A stretch of 64,000 nucleotides of DNA from JAJXWB01 sp046349085 (GCA_046349085.1 JAXMDA010000006.1:1-64000), one strand, 5' to 3'; shown: positions 31,140 to 39,484, numbered from the stretch's first letter. Numbers and translations are program-made. Notes: generated from the letters alone by a model not told the origin.

Positions 31140-31168
31140 TATATACATCCGCCGCGCCGCGCTTACAA
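31140..31168 (-). promoter_or_regulatory. Promoter of the rimP-nusA-infB operon
   Basis: TTGTAA (31168-31163) and TATATA (31145-31140) with 17 bases between, on the minus strand. Predicted transcription begins near 31133, leaving a leader of about 90 bases that contains the hairpin at 31063-31094. The divergent VOC gene starts at 31190. Confidence 0.65.
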
Positions 31169-31189
31169 GGCCGGCTCCCCGGGGCCCGC

Positions 31190-31585
31190 ATGATCGAAAT
31201 CGACCGCCTGGACCATCTCGTGCTGACCGTCGCCGATATCGACCGGACCTGCGCCTTCTATCGTGACGTTCTGGGCATGAGCGTCGAAACCTTCGGCGCG
31301 GGCCGCACGGCGCTGAAATTCGGTCGCCAGAAATTCAACCTGCACCGGGCCGGCCGCGAATTCCTGCCGAAGGCGGATCGCCCGACGCCCGGTTCCGCCG
31401 ATCTCTGCCTGATCGCCTCGACGCCGCTGGACGAGGTCATCGCGCATCTGAACGACATGGGCGTGGCCATCGAGGAAGGGCCGGTCGCGCGCACCGGCGC
31501 GATGGGGCCGATCCTCTCGGTGTACTTCCGCGACCCCGACCTGAACCTTGTCGAGGTGTCGAACTATGCGGATGCGCAGGGCTAG
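31190..31585 (+). CDS. VOC-family (glyoxalase/dioxygenase-fold) protein
   Basis: A 131-residue vicinal-oxygen-chelate protein with LDHLVLTVADIDRTCAFYRD at the N-terminus and YFRDPDLNLVEVSNY at the C-terminus. Candidate metal ligands are His12, His62 or so and Glu124 or so. It resembles virulence-type VOC proteins (YwkD/LMO-like); the substrate is unknown. ATG 31190 gives the family start; an upstream in-frame ATG at 31112 lies in the rimP leader and is unlikely. It converges with a 49-residue gene whose stop overlaps its own. Confidence 0.88.
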   Translation: MIEIDRLDHLVLTVADIDRTCAFYRDVLGMSVETFGAGRTALKFGRQKFNLHRAGREFLPKADRPTPGSADLCLIASTPLDEVIAHLNDMGVAIEEGPVARTGAMGPILSVYFRDPDLNLVEVSNYADAQG

Positions 31586-31731
31586 TGGCGCTTGAAGTAC
31601 TGGACCTCGCGCTCGTGTTTTTCGGCCGCTTCGCGTGAGGAGAATGTGCCGAGGTTGCGGCGCTTTCCCGTCTTGGGATCGACCTTGCGCGAATAGAGGC
31701 GGTATTCGCCTGTCTTGAGTTTTCTGATCAT
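31582..31731 (-). CDS. Small conserved 49-residue protein
   Basis: An open frame of 49 codons starts ATG 31731 (MIRKLKTGEYRLYSRKVDP) and ends GTFSSREAAEKHEREVQYF then KRH before TAG at 31582. The KTGKRRNLGTF strand pattern resembles the Arm-type DNA-binding motif, and I recall nearly identical small hypothetical proteins across Rhizobiales. Strong basic charge suggests nucleic acid binding. Its stop overlaps the VOC stop region by 4 bases in convergent orientation. Function is unknown. Confidence 0.72.
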   Translation of the reverse strand: MIRKLKTGEYRLYSRKVDPKTGKRRNLGTFSSREAAEKHEREVQYFKRH

Positions 31732-31789
31732 GATTCCGGGCCGCTGTGAGAGATACGACTCACAACGCGGATTGCCGCAGGCGGTTCGA

Positions 31790-32419
31790 CTACTGGCTCG
31801 ACCAGACGATCCGGGCGATCCAGCGCAGCTCCGACAGCGGGATCGTGCGGTCGGGATGGGCCGGGTTGAGGGACTTGAGTTCGACAGTCTTGGCCGTCTG
31901 CCGCTTCAATTCCTTGGCGAGCACCTCGCCGCCAATCGTCTTGGCGACAACCCGGTCGCCGCGCCGCACCGGCGCCCCCGGCGAGACGATGACGATATCG
32001 CCGTCGCGATAGGCGGGGACCATCGAATCCCCGGAAATCTCCAGCGCATAGGCGTGCGGATCGGCGACGGCCGGAAATTCGATCTCGTCCCATCCCGCGC
32101 CGGCGGGAAAGCCGCCATCGTCGAAAAAGCCGCCGTCGCCGGCCTGCGCCAGGCCGATCAGCGGCAACGGCCGGCGATGGGCGGGCGCGCCCGGACCGAG
32201 CAGCGACATGAACAGGTCGATGCCCGCGCCGGTGGCGTCGAGGATCTTGGCGATGGATTCGGTGGACGGCCAGCGCAGGCGCCCGTCGGGCGACTTGCGC
32301 TTCGACTTGTTGAAGGTCGTGGGATCGAGGCCCGCCTTCTTGGCCAGGCCCGACGGCGTCATGCCGTAGCGCGCGGCGAGCTGGTCGATGGCGGTCCAGA
32401 CCTGGGAATGGTTGAGCAT
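31790..32419 (-). CDS. S24-family self-cleaving transcriptional repressor (LexA/CI-like)
   Basis: A 209-residue protein with an N-terminal helix-turn-helix (GMTPSGLAKKAGLDPTTFNK) and a C-terminal LexA-like peptidase domain. The catalytic pair fits Ser132 (SGDSMVPAYRDGD) and Lys169 (VLAKELKRQ), separated by 37 residues as in LexA; Ala93-Gly94 (GLAQAGDGG) is a plausible autocleavage site. It is not LexA itself, whose helix-turn-helix differs; it is closer to phage CI-type or HTH-S24 regulators. A perfect inverted repeat upstream (32488-32503) is a likely operator. It may respond to DNA damage. Confidence 0.88.
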   Translation of the reverse strand: MLNHSQVWTAIDQLAARYGMTPSGLAKKAGLDPTTFNKSKRKSPDGRLRWPSTESIAKILDATGAGIDLFMSLLGPGAPAHRRPLPLIGLAQAGDGGFFDDGGFPAGAGWDEIEFPAVADPHAYALEISGDSMVPAYRDGDIVIVSPGAPVRRGDRVVAKTIGGEVLAKELKRQTAKTVELKSLNPAHPDRTIPLSELRWIARIVWSSQ

Positions 32420-32487
32420 CGGCGTCTCCGGGCGTTCGGCCGAGGGCGACGTTAGGATAAATCTCCTTTACACGCCGTGTTTCACGA

Positions 32488-32503
32488 AAACAAGCCCTTG
32501 TTT
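32488..32503. promoter_or_regulatory. Candidate operator palindrome upstream of S24 repressor
   Basis: AAACAAG-CC-CTTGTTT, two perfect 7-base arms with a 2-base centre, flanked on both sides by TTTCACG copies (32480-32486 and 32501-32507). It lies in the divergent region between the repressor (start 32419) and the DUF952 gene (start 32596), so it could serve both. Confidence 0.6.
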
Positions 32504-32595
32504 CACGCCAATTGCGGATTTTAGGCCCAATTTTATCTAATTCCTCGACCTGTGCGCGTGGCCGGCGCATAAGGCGCCGCACAGAGAAGGCTGGC

Positions 32596-32937
32596 ATGAC
32601 CCTTATCTACAAGATCGTTTCGCAGGCGGCGTGGCGCGCGGCCGAGGCGGCGGGCGTCTTCGCCGGCGCGCCGGTCGACCTCGCCGATGGCTTCATTCAT
32701 TTTTCGACTGCGGCGCAGGTTGAGGAGACGGCGGCCAGGCATTTCGCTGGCCAGTCCGACCTGCTCGTGATCGCCGTCGACGCCGGGAGTCTTGGCGACG
32801 CCCTCAAATGGGAGCCGTCGCGCGGCGGCGCGCTGTTTCCGCATCTCTACGCGCCGCTCGATCCGCGCGCGGCCGTCCTTGTCCGCCCCCTGCCGCTGCG
32901 CGCGGACGGGCGCCATGATTTCTCGGGAGTGTTGTGA
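32596..32937 (+). CDS. DUF952 family protein
   Basis: A 113-residue protein of the DUF952 family: IYKIVSQAAWRAAEAAGVF, LADGFIHFSTAAQVEETAAR, LKWEPSRGGALFPHLYAPL. The fold resembles ADP-ribosyltransferase-like or glutathione S-transferase-helper proteins in other annotations; the function is not established. It starts at ATG 32596 and its stop overlaps the pyrD start (TGATG), so the two are coupled. The pairing DUF952-pyrD is common in alphaproteobacteria. Confidence 0.88.
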   Translation: MTLIYKIVSQAAWRAAEAAGVFAGAPVDLADGFIHFSTAAQVEETAARHFAGQSDLLVIAVDAGSLGDALKWEPSRGGALFPHLYAPLDPRAAVLVRPLPLRADGRHDFSGVL

Positions 32938-34013
32938 TGATCGGCCTGTTCGATTCGCTGGCGCGGCCGATCCTCTTGTCGCTCGACGCCGAAACCGCCC
33001 ATGCCGCGACGATCGCCGGCCTGAAGCTCGCGCCGATTCCGCGCTGCGCGCCCGACGATCCAAGGCTGGCGGTCGAGGCCTTCGGCCTGAAATTCCCCAA
33101 TCCGGTCGGCATGGCCGCCGGCTTCGACAAGAACGGCGAAGTTCCCGACGCCCTGCTCGCGCTCGGCTTCGGCTTCGCGGAAGTCGGCACGATCACGCCG
33201 CTGCCGCAGCCGGGCAACCCTAGGCCGCGCCTGTTCCGGCTGCCGGCCGACCGCGGCGTGGTCAACCGCTTCGGCTTCAACAGCGAAGGCGCCGACGCTG
33301 TGCTGCGCCGGCTTCGCGCGCGCCGGGGGCGGAAGGGCATCGTCGGCGTCAATGTCGGCGCCAACAAGGAAGCGGCGGACCGCGTCGCCGATTATGTGGC
33401 GGGCGTGACCGCCTTCGCCGACGTCGCCTCCTATTTCACCATCAACATTTCCTCGCCCAACACGCCGGGCCTGCGCGACCTGCAGCAGGCCGCCCAGCTC
33501 GACGATCTGCTCGCGCGCGCCTCGGCGGCGCGTGACGGCGCGCCCGTGCGAAAGCCGCTGCTGCTCAAGATCGCGCCGGACCTCGCGCTGGAAAATCTCG
33601 ACGACATCGTGCGCGTCGCACGTGATCGTCGCGTCGATGGCATGATCGTGTCCAACACCACGATCTCGCGTCCCGAAACCCTGCGCGACGCCGCCGCCAA
33701 GGAGACGGGCGGCCTGTCGGGCCGCCCGCTGTTCGATCTCTCGACGCGGATGCTGGCCGAAACCTTTCTGCGCGTCGAAGGCCAGTTCCCGATCGTCGGC
33801 GTCGGCGGCGTCGATTCCGCCGAAACGGCGTTCGCCAAGATCGAGGCCGGCGCGACGCTGCTGCAGGTCTATTCCGCGCTGGTGTTCGAGGGCGTCGGCC
33901 TCGTCGGGCGCATCAAGCGCGGCCTCGTCGGCAGGCTCGCGCAGGAAAAACTGGATTCGCTTGGCGCCGTCGTCGGACGCAAGGCGAGGGACTGGGCCGG
34001 CAAGCCGACCTAA
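32937..34013 (+). CDS. pyrD: Dihydroorotate dehydrogenase (quinone), class 2
   Basis: A 358-residue membrane-associated flavoenzyme that oxidises dihydroorotate using the quinone pool (pyrimidine synthesis). It has GMAAGFDKNGEV, EVGTITPLPQPGNPRPRLFR, NRFGFNSEG and INISSPNTPGLRDLQ, the last with the catalytic serine region. FMN-binding GVGGVDSAETAF and the N-terminal helices confirm class 2. ATG 32937 overlaps the DUF952 stop and has GGGAG upstream; a GTG at 32934 is possible. It converges with yraN, overlapping by 4 bases. Confidence 0.97.
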   Translation: MIGLFDSLARPILLSLDAETAHAATIAGLKLAPIPRCAPDDPRLAVEAFGLKFPNPVGMAAGFDKNGEVPDALLALGFGFAEVGTITPLPQPGNPRPRLFRLPADRGVVNRFGFNSEGADAVLRRLRARRGRKGIVGVNVGANKEAADRVADYVAGVTAFADVASYFTINISSPNTPGLRDLQQAAQLDDLLARASAARDGAPVRKPLLLKIAPDLALENLDDIVRVARDRRVDGMIVSNTTISRPETLRDAAAKETGGLSGRPLFDLSTRMLAETFLRVEGQFPIVGVGGVDSAETAFAKIEAGATLLQVYSALVFEGVGLVGRIKRGLVGRLAQEKLDSLGAVVGRKARDWAGKPT

Positions 34014-34381
34014 CCGAGGTCCAGCTCCACCGCCGCCGGCACGTGGCGCGGCAGGCTGCGCGGCGCGACGAACAGGGCGTCGCCGCGCAGGATGCGGTTG
34101 ACCGCCCAGGGGTGGGTCGCCAGCCAGTGCCGCGCGGCGCGCGACATGCGCCGCCGCTTTTGCGCGGAGATCGAAATGGCGGCCTCGTCCATCGTCGGCC
34201 GCGCCTTCACTTCCACGAAGGCGATGGTCGCGCCGCGCTGCGCCACGATGTCGATCTCGCCCTCGCGGATGCGATAGCGCCGCGCGAGGATGCGGTAGAA
34301 TTTGAGGCGTAGCCACAGCGCGGCGACAGTCTCGGCGTTGAGGCCGAAGGCGAGCGCCCTGGTCCGGTCGCGCCCGCTCAA
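34010..34381 (-). CDS. yraN: YraN/UPF0102 endonuclease-fold protein
   Basis: A 123-residue UPF0102 protein with the nuclease-fold motif EGEIDIVAQRGATIAFVEVKAR (Asp, Glu-x-Lys) and the QKRRRMSRAARHWLA helix. The likely start is TTG 34381, overlapping the rsmI stop by 4 bases (TTGA); no ATG or GTG lies before the conserved AALWLRLKFYRILARRYR. It is always found next to rsmI in Rhizobiales. Function is not established. Confidence 0.9.
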   Translation of the reverse strand: MSGRDRTRALAFGLNAETVAALWLRLKFYRILARRYRIREGEIDIVAQRGATIAFVEVKARPTMDEAAISISAQKRRRMSRAARHWLATHPWAVNRILRGDALFVAPRSLPRHVPAAVELDLG

Positions 34382-35310
34382 GCGTCGCGCTCGCCGGCGA
34401 GCTGCAAGGCGCGCGCATAGACGCGCCGGCGCGGCTGGCCGGTCTCGCCGGCGACGATCGCCGCCGCGTCCTTCACGGAATTCGCCGCCATCGCCGCCCG
34501 CAGGCGCTCGTCGAGTGAGGCCTCGCTGATTTCGGCGGCGCCTGCGGCCGGCGGGCCGACGAGCAGCACGATCTCGCCGCGCAACGCTTCGCCGTCGGCG
34601 ATCTCGCGCGCGAGCTGCTCGAGCGGACCGCGCCGCACGTTCTCGAAATGCTTGGTCAGCTCGCGCGCGACCGCCGCCTCGCGCGCGCCGAGCACGGCGG
34701 CGCAATCTTCGAGCGTTTCGGCGACGCGTCGTGCGGATTCGAAGAACACCAGCGTGCCGGGAACGGCGGAAAGCTCGGCGAGCCGCGCGCGCCGCGCCGC
34801 GCTCTTGGGCGGGAGAAACCCCTCGAAGAAGAAGCGGTCGGTCGGCAGGCCCGCCACCACCAGCGCCGCCAGCACGGCCGACGCGCCGGGAACGGAGGTC
34901 ACCGCGACGCCTGCCGCCACGGCTTCCGAAACCAGCTTGAAGCCGGGGTCGGAGACCAGCGGCGTGCCGGCGTCCGAGACCAGCGCCAGCGATGCGCCGC
35001 CTGCCAGGCGCGCCAGCAATTGGGGGCGCACCACATGAGCGTTGTGTTCGTGATAGGCGACCAGCGGCGTGGCTATGCCGTAATGGGCGAGCAGCGTCTT
35101 TGTGACGCGGGTGTCCTCGGCGATCACGGCGTCAGCCGCCGCCAGCGTCGAAAGCGCGCGTAACGAGATGTCGCGCAAATTGCCGATGGGCGTGGCCACC
35201 ACATGCAGGCCGGGCGCAATTTTTTCAGCCTCCGCGCGCAGGCCGAACGCCGTGAAGGCTGCGGCTTCGCGCCTCGCGCCGGACTGTTCCTGCTCGCGTT
35301 GCCGTGTCAC
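34378..35310 (-). CDS. rsmI: 16S rRNA (cytidine(1402)-2'-O)-methyltransferase RsmI
   Basis: A roughly 310-residue SAM enzyme modifying C1402 of 16S rRNA. The core is LHVVATPIGNLRDISLRAL, EDTRVTKTLLAHYGI, LVSDAGTPLVSDPG and FEGFLPPKSAARRARL. GTG 35310 is my choice because the sequence before it shows no family similarity; a longer frame starts at ATG 35394. It is divergent from the lipoprotein gene at 35506. yraN follows with a 4-base overlap. Confidence 0.94.
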   Translation of the reverse strand: MTRQREQEQSGARREAAAFTAFGLRAEAEKIAPGLHVVATPIGNLRDISLRALSTLAAADAVIAEDTRVTKTLLAHYGIATPLVAYHEHNAHVVRPQLLARLAGGASLALVSDAGTPLVSDPGFKLVSEAVAAGVAVTSVPGASAVLAALVVAGLPTDRFFFEGFLPPKSAARRARLAELSAVPGTLVFFESARRVAETLEDCAAVLGAREAAVARELTKHFENVRRGPLEQLAREIADGEALRGEIVLLVGPPAAGAAEISEASLDERLRAAMAANSVKDAAAIVAGETGQPRRRVYARALQLAGERDA

Positions 35311-35505
35311 GTGCGCCCGTTCGATATTAAGATCATTTGTTCTGTTTATAGAACGACGTATCGATTGCCGCAAGCGTAGCGAATTCAGCCGCAATCGTCC
35401 CTTTATTAACCAAGGGTTGCAAACGGCGTTTCAATGTGGCTTTCGACCGTTAAGGATTAAGGCGTCGTTATCGCGCGCGGCAGGCGCGCGCGGCTGGAGG
35501 ATGAT

Positions 35506-36717
35506 GTGAGGCTGTTTCCGAACGAACAGGCTGCCGCGCCGGTCGCGCGCCGCCTGAAATTCGTCGCCGCCTGCGGCCTTGCGCTGGCGCTTGCCGCCTG
35601 CAATCCGACGCTCGGGCCGCGCGCCGACCTTCCGCCGCCGCCCGCGCCAGCGGCGCAGACCTCGCCCACGGGCGATACGATCGGAACCGGCCCGGTGCGC
35701 GTCGCCCTCATCGCGCCGCTCACGCAAGGGTCGGGTCAGAGCGTTGTCGGCGCCTCGTTGCGCAACGCCGTGGATCTGGCTGTCGCCGAAACCGGCGCCA
35801 GCGATATCACAGTGCTGGTAAAGGACGATCGCGGCACGGCCGATGGCGCGCGCGACGCCGCGCAGGCGGCGATCGGCGAAGGCGCCGAACTGATTCTCGG
35901 ACCGCTGTTCGCCGGCGGCGTACGCGAGGCCGGCCGCGTCGCCCGCGCCGCCAATCGGCCGCTGATCGCGTTTTCCACCGACGCTTCCGTCGCTTCACGC
36001 GGCGTGTTCCTGCTCTCCTTCCTGGTCGAGAGCTATGTCGACCGCATCGTCGAATTCGCCTCGCAGAAGGGCAAGAAGTCGATCGCCGTTCTCGCGCCGG
36101 AAAGCGACTACGGCAATGTCGCGACCGGCGCCGTGCAATCGGCGGCCGCGCGTGTCGGCATGCGCGTGATGGCGGTGGAGCGCTACCGCCCGGGCGCCTC
36201 GCAGGACGCGGTCAAGCGCGTCGCGCAGGTCGCCGGCCAGATCGACGCGCTGTTCATTCCCGATCAGGCCGAGGCGATGGCGGCCGTCGGCAAGCAGCTT
36301 GCCGCCGCCGGCGTCGATCCGAAGAAGGTGCAGATTCTCGGCACGGGCCTGTGGAACGACGCGCGCGCGCTCAACGCGCCGTTCCTGCAAGGCGCGTGGT
36401 TTGCGGCGCCCGAGAACGCCGGCTTCAACGCCTTCGCGACGCGCTACCGCGCCAAGTACAATTCCGATCCGACGCGCATCGCGACGCTCGCCTATGACGC
36501 GACGACGCTCGCGATAGCGTTGGCGCGCAGCGCCGGGCCGACCAAGTTTTCAGACAGCGTCCTGACCAATCCCTCGGGCTTCAACGGCGCTGACGGCGTG
36601 TTTCGCTTCAAGCCCGATGGGTTGAACGAGCGCGGCCTGTCGGTTCTGCAGATCGGATCGGGCACAACGACTGTCATCAGCCCGGCCCCGCGCAGCTTCT
36701 CCGGCGCGCCGACCTGA
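35506..36717 (+). CDS. Lipoprotein with periplasmic-binding fold (penicillin-binding protein activator / LpoA-like)
   Basis: A 403-residue lipoprotein. The signal peptide ends in the lipobox LALAAC (Cys32). The mature part is a two-lobed Leu/Ile/Val-binding-type domain: VRVALIAPLTQGSGQSVVG, GAELILGPLFAGGVREAG, KKSIAVLAPESDYGNVA, VQILGTGLWNDARAL. It matches the group annotated as penicillin-binding protein activator in Rhizobiales and regularly sits divergent from rsmI. The start codon is ambiguous (GTG 35506, with GGAGGATGAT upstream). A role in peptidoglycan synthesis is inferred from family. Confidence 0.88.
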   Translation: MRLFPNEQAAAPVARRLKFVAACGLALALAACNPTLGPRADLPPPPAPAAQTSPTGDTIGTGPVRVALIAPLTQGSGQSVVGASLRNAVDLAVAETGASDITVLVKDDRGTADGARDAAQAAIGEGAELILGPLFAGGVREAGRVARAANRPLIAFSTDASVASRGVFLLSFLVESYVDRIVEFASQKGKKSIAVLAPESDYGNVATGAVQSAAARVGMRVMAVERYRPGASQDAVKRVAQVAGQIDALFIPDQAEAMAAVGKQLAAAGVDPKKVQILGTGLWNDARALNAPFLQGAWFAAPENAGFNAFATRYRAKYNSDPTRIATLAYDATTLAIALARSAGPTKFSDSVLTNPSGFNGADGVFRFKPDGLNERGLSVLQIGSGTTTVISPAPRSFSGAPT

Positions 36718-36719
36718 AC

Positions 36720-36896
36720 TCAGTAGTGCGACGACGGAAGGCTGGCGTCCGCGGTCTGCGCGACGGCGCGCGCCTCGTAGGCGCTGGCCATGCCGCGCAG
36801 CAGGCGACTGGACTGCCGGCGCTTGCTGGCGATAGCGCGAAGGACCGCGGCGAGTTCGGCGAGAACGACCGGGTCGGCGGAGGCGGCGCGCTTCAT
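36720..36896 (-). CDS. Possible small protein, unknown function
   Basis: A 58-residue frame (from ATG 36896) with an Ala/Leu/Arg-rich helix: PVVLAELAAVLRAIASKRRQ. The stop is 2 bases from the lipoprotein gene stop. It is an open frame in a 300-base gap, so I list it with caution. The helix-rich content is compatible with a real small protein, but no family is recognised. A longer frame from 36962 has poorer composition. Confidence 0.32.
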   Translation of the reverse strand: MKRAASADPVVLAELAAVLRAIASKRRQSSRLLRGMASAYEARAVAQTADASLPSSHY

Positions 36897-37024
36897 GTGT
36901 CGGTTCCTTGCGTGGCTACCGACATGTTTACGCTGCAATCGCGGCGGAAATTCGCGGCTCACGCATAGTTGATCGCCGCGCGCGCCGCTGGCGCGTTGCT
37001 CCGGCAGGCGAACCGGAGCCCGCC

Positions 37025-38152
37025 ATGGCCGCGATCCTCCTGTTATTTGGTTTGATCTACAGCGGTTTCGGCGTCTTCTCGCCCTATCTGCCGGCGCTCC
37101 TGTCCGCTCGCGGACTCGATCCGCAGACCATCGGCCTGACGCTCGCCGCCGGCACGCTCGTCAAGCTCGTTGTCGCGCCGCCGCTGGCGCGTTTCGCCGA
37201 CCGGCGCAAGCGCGTCGTGGCGACACTGGCGGCGGCGCTCGCCGCCTCCAGCCTTGCGGCCGCCGCCTACGGCGCGCCGGTTGCAGGCTTGGCGCTCGTC
37301 GCAGTGACGCTGGCGCAGGCCGCGGTTCTGACGCCCTCCGCGCCGTTTGCGGACGCTATCGCCGTTTCGGCCTCCGCGCGGCAAGGCTTTTCCTACGGGC
37401 TGCCGCGGGGAACCGGGTCAGCGGCCTTCGTTCTCGGTACGCTTGCCTCTGGCGCGCTGGTCACGGCCTTCGGCTGGACGGCCGCAGCCCTGGCGCAAGC
37501 GGCGTTGTTGCTCGCCGCCAGCGCGCTGGCCCTCCGCGCGCCCGAGCCGACGGCGTCGGTTTCGGCGCCCTCGACAGATGGCTGGCGCGATCTCCTCGCG
37601 ATACGCCCCTTCCGCCAGATCATGCTGATCGCCGCGCTCGTCCTCGGCAGCCATGCGCTGCACGACGGTTTTGCGCTGATCGCCTGGACGCAGGCCGGCG
37701 TATCGCCGCGAACCTCGTCCTTCCTGTGGTCGGAAGGCGTGGTCGCGGAAATCGCGGTCTTCCTCTCGCTTGGCCCCTGGCTGCTGAAACGCCTCGGCGC
37801 CCGCGGCGCGCTCGCCCTGTCGCTTGCCGCTGCGGTCCTGCGCTGGACGACCATGGCTTTCACGTCGGCGCCTGAAGTCATGGCCTTCACCGAGCCCCTG
37901 CACGGGCTGACCTTTGCGCTGCTGCATCTCGCCTGCATGGACGTCATCGCGCGCAACGCGCCGGCCGATCTCGCGGCCTCCGCGCAGGCGCTCTACGGCG
38001 CGGTCGCGGTCGGCGCGGCCAACGCCGTGCTGACCGCCGCGTCGGGCTCGATTTTCGCCAGATTCGGAACCGGCGGCTTCGCCTTCATGGCGGCGCTGTG
38101 TCTCGCAGCCGCGCCTTTCGTGTGGACGCTGCGCGAAAAACCAAACGGCTAA
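37025..38152 (+). CDS. MFS transporter (MFS_1-like, HcaT/LacY-like)
   Basis: A 375-residue membrane protein with about 12 helices, starting LLLFGLIYSGFGVFSPYLPA. The motif A-like loop is PPLARFADRRKRVV. It resembles the 3-phenylpropionate transporter HcaT group; the substrate is unknown. ATG 37025 is preceded by GGAGC about 8 bases upstream and places the first helix at the N-terminus; earlier in-frame codons are not family-like. It overlaps the convergent hemW gene by 4 bases. Confidence 0.86.
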   Translation: MAAILLLFGLIYSGFGVFSPYLPALLSARGLDPQTIGLTLAAGTLVKLVVAPPLARFADRRKRVVATLAAALAASSLAAAAYGAPVAGLALVAVTLAQAAVLTPSAPFADAIAVSASARQGFSYGLPRGTGSAAFVLGTLASGALVTAFGWTAAALAQAALLLAASALALRAPEPTASVSAPSTDGWRDLLAIRPFRQIMLIAALVLGSHALHDGFALIAWTQAGVSPRTSSFLWSEGVVAEIAVFLSLGPWLLKRLGARGALALSLAAAVLRWTTMAFTSAPEVMAFTEPLHGLTFALLHLACMDVIARNAPADLAASAQALYGAVAVGAANAVLTAASGSIFARFGTGGFAFMAALCLAAAPFVWTLREKPNG

Positions 38153-39318
38153 GCCGCGAGATCGGCCACCACGGCGTCGAGCACCGGAAAGCCCTCGGCG
38201 CTGACCCGCAACCGGCCCTCGCGTGTATACTCGACGAGCCCGTCGGCGATCAGTTCGGCGACGCGCGAGGACGCGAGCGGCTTGCCGGTCAGCAGGTGGA
38301 AGCGGCCGGGGTCGATGCCTTCCGTCAGGCGCAGCCCCATCAGCAGGAATTCGTCGCCCTGCTCCTCGATGGAGAGCGCCTCGTCCTCGACGAGCCCGTG
38401 ACCCTCGGTCTCGACGCAGGTGAGCCACATTTCCGGATGTTTTTCGGTAGCGTGCGCGCGCCGCCCGTCGCGATCCATCACGCGGCCGTGCGCGCCGGGC
38501 CCCACGCCCACATATTCGCCGTAGCGCCAGTAGATGAGATTGTGCCGGCTCTCCGCGCCTTCTCGCGCGTGGTTGGAAATCTCGTAGGCGGGCATTCCGG
38601 CCTTGGCCATCGTGTTCTGCGTGACGTCCCACAATTCGCGCTGGATGTCGGCGGACGGCATCACCAGCTTGCCCGCGCGCTCCAGCCGCTCGAACATCGT
38701 GTCCGGCTCGATCGTCAGTTGGTAGAGCGACATGTGCTCCGGCGCCCGCGCCAGCGCTTCCGAAAGCTCCGCGCGCCAGCGCTCGATGCTTTGCGCAGGC
38801 CGCCCGTAGATCAGGTCGAAGGAGACGCGGTCGAACACGGAGGTCGCCACATCCAGCGCCGCGATCGCCTCGGCGCGGTTGTGCAGGCGGCCGAGCATGC
38901 GCAGGTCGGAATCGTCGAGCGCCTGCACGCCGAGCGAAACGCGATTGACGCCGGCGGAGCGGTAGCCGCGAAAGCGCTCGGCCTCGACGCTCGAGGGATT
39001 GGCTTCGAGCGTGATCTCTGCGCCCTTCTCGATCGTCCAGTTGTCGCCGATCGCCTGCAAAATGGCCTCGACCGTCTGCGGTTTCATCAGCGATGGCGTG
39101 CCGCCGCCGAAGAAGACGGAGCCGACCGTGCGGCCGCGCGTCAGCTTCGCGCGATGGGCGAGCTCGACCCGGAAGGCCTCGACGTAGCGGTCCTCATCGA
39201 CCGGATTGCGCCGGACGTGGCTGTTGAAATCGCAATAGGGACACTTCGACAGGCAGAACGGCCAGTGGACGTAGACGCCGAAGCCCGGATCGATTCGGGG
39301 CGGAAATTTGGAGGCCAT
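38149..39318 (-). CDS. hemW: Radical SAM heme chaperone HemW
   Basis: A 389-residue HemW family member that inserts heme into targets such as nitrate reductase; it is often misannotated as coproporphyrinogen oxidase. The radical-SAM motif is Cys22-x3-Cys26-x2-Cys29 in CLSKCPYC. GGGTPSLM and the SLGVQALDDSDLRMLGR block are typical. The last gene of the rph-rdgB-hemW order; 167 bases with a palindromic repeat separate it from rdgB. It converges with the MFS gene. Confidence 0.95.
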   Translation of the reverse strand: MASKFPPRIDPGFGVYVHWPFCLSKCPYCDFNSHVRRNPVDEDRYVEAFRVELAHRAKLTRGRTVGSVFFGGGTPSLMKPQTVEAILQAIGDNWTIEKGAEITLEANPSSVEAERFRGYRSAGVNRVSLGVQALDDSDLRMLGRLHNRAEAIAALDVATSVFDRVSFDLIYGRPAQSIERWRAELSEALARAPEHMSLYQLTIEPDTMFERLERAGKLVMPSADIQRELWDVTQNTMAKAGMPAYEISNHAREGAESRHNLIYWRYGEYVGVGPGAHGRVMDRDGRRAHATEKHPEMWLTCVETEGHGLVEDEALSIEEQGDEFLLMGLRLTEGIDPGRFHLLTGKPLASSRVAELIADGLVEYTREGRLRVSAEGFPVLDAVVADLAA

Positions 39319-39372
39319 GCCGGCTTATTGCACGAAGGGGGCCGCCGGGAAATGTGCCGGAATGGGACGGGC

Positions 39373-39484
39373 CTTCCCTCTCTCCCGCGAAGCGGGGGAG
39401 AGATGGAGAGGGGGCGCTGCGATCAACGCGTCGACTGCGGCTTGACCCCCTCCCTGGCCCTCCCCCGCTTCGCGGGAGAGGGAA
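39373..39484. repeat. Intergenic palindrome, family C
   Basis: TTCCCTCTCTCCCGCGAAGC near the left side pairs with the CTTCGCGGGAGAGGGAA at the right side. The element fills the hemW-rdgB gap and ends at the rdgB stop. The left arm is itself palindromic (CCCGCGAAGCGGG). Only one copy was seen in this window, but the sequence type is common in Rhizobiales intergenic regions. Confidence 0.78.

Noticed and set aside
35339..35354. GTTCT-N6-AGAAC inverted repeat between rsmI and the lipoprotein as a LexA box
   Set aside because: Alphaproteobacterial LexA boxes are direct repeats of the type GTTC-N7-GTTC; this is an inverted repeat and neither neighbour is a known SOS gene. It remains an unexplained palindrome.
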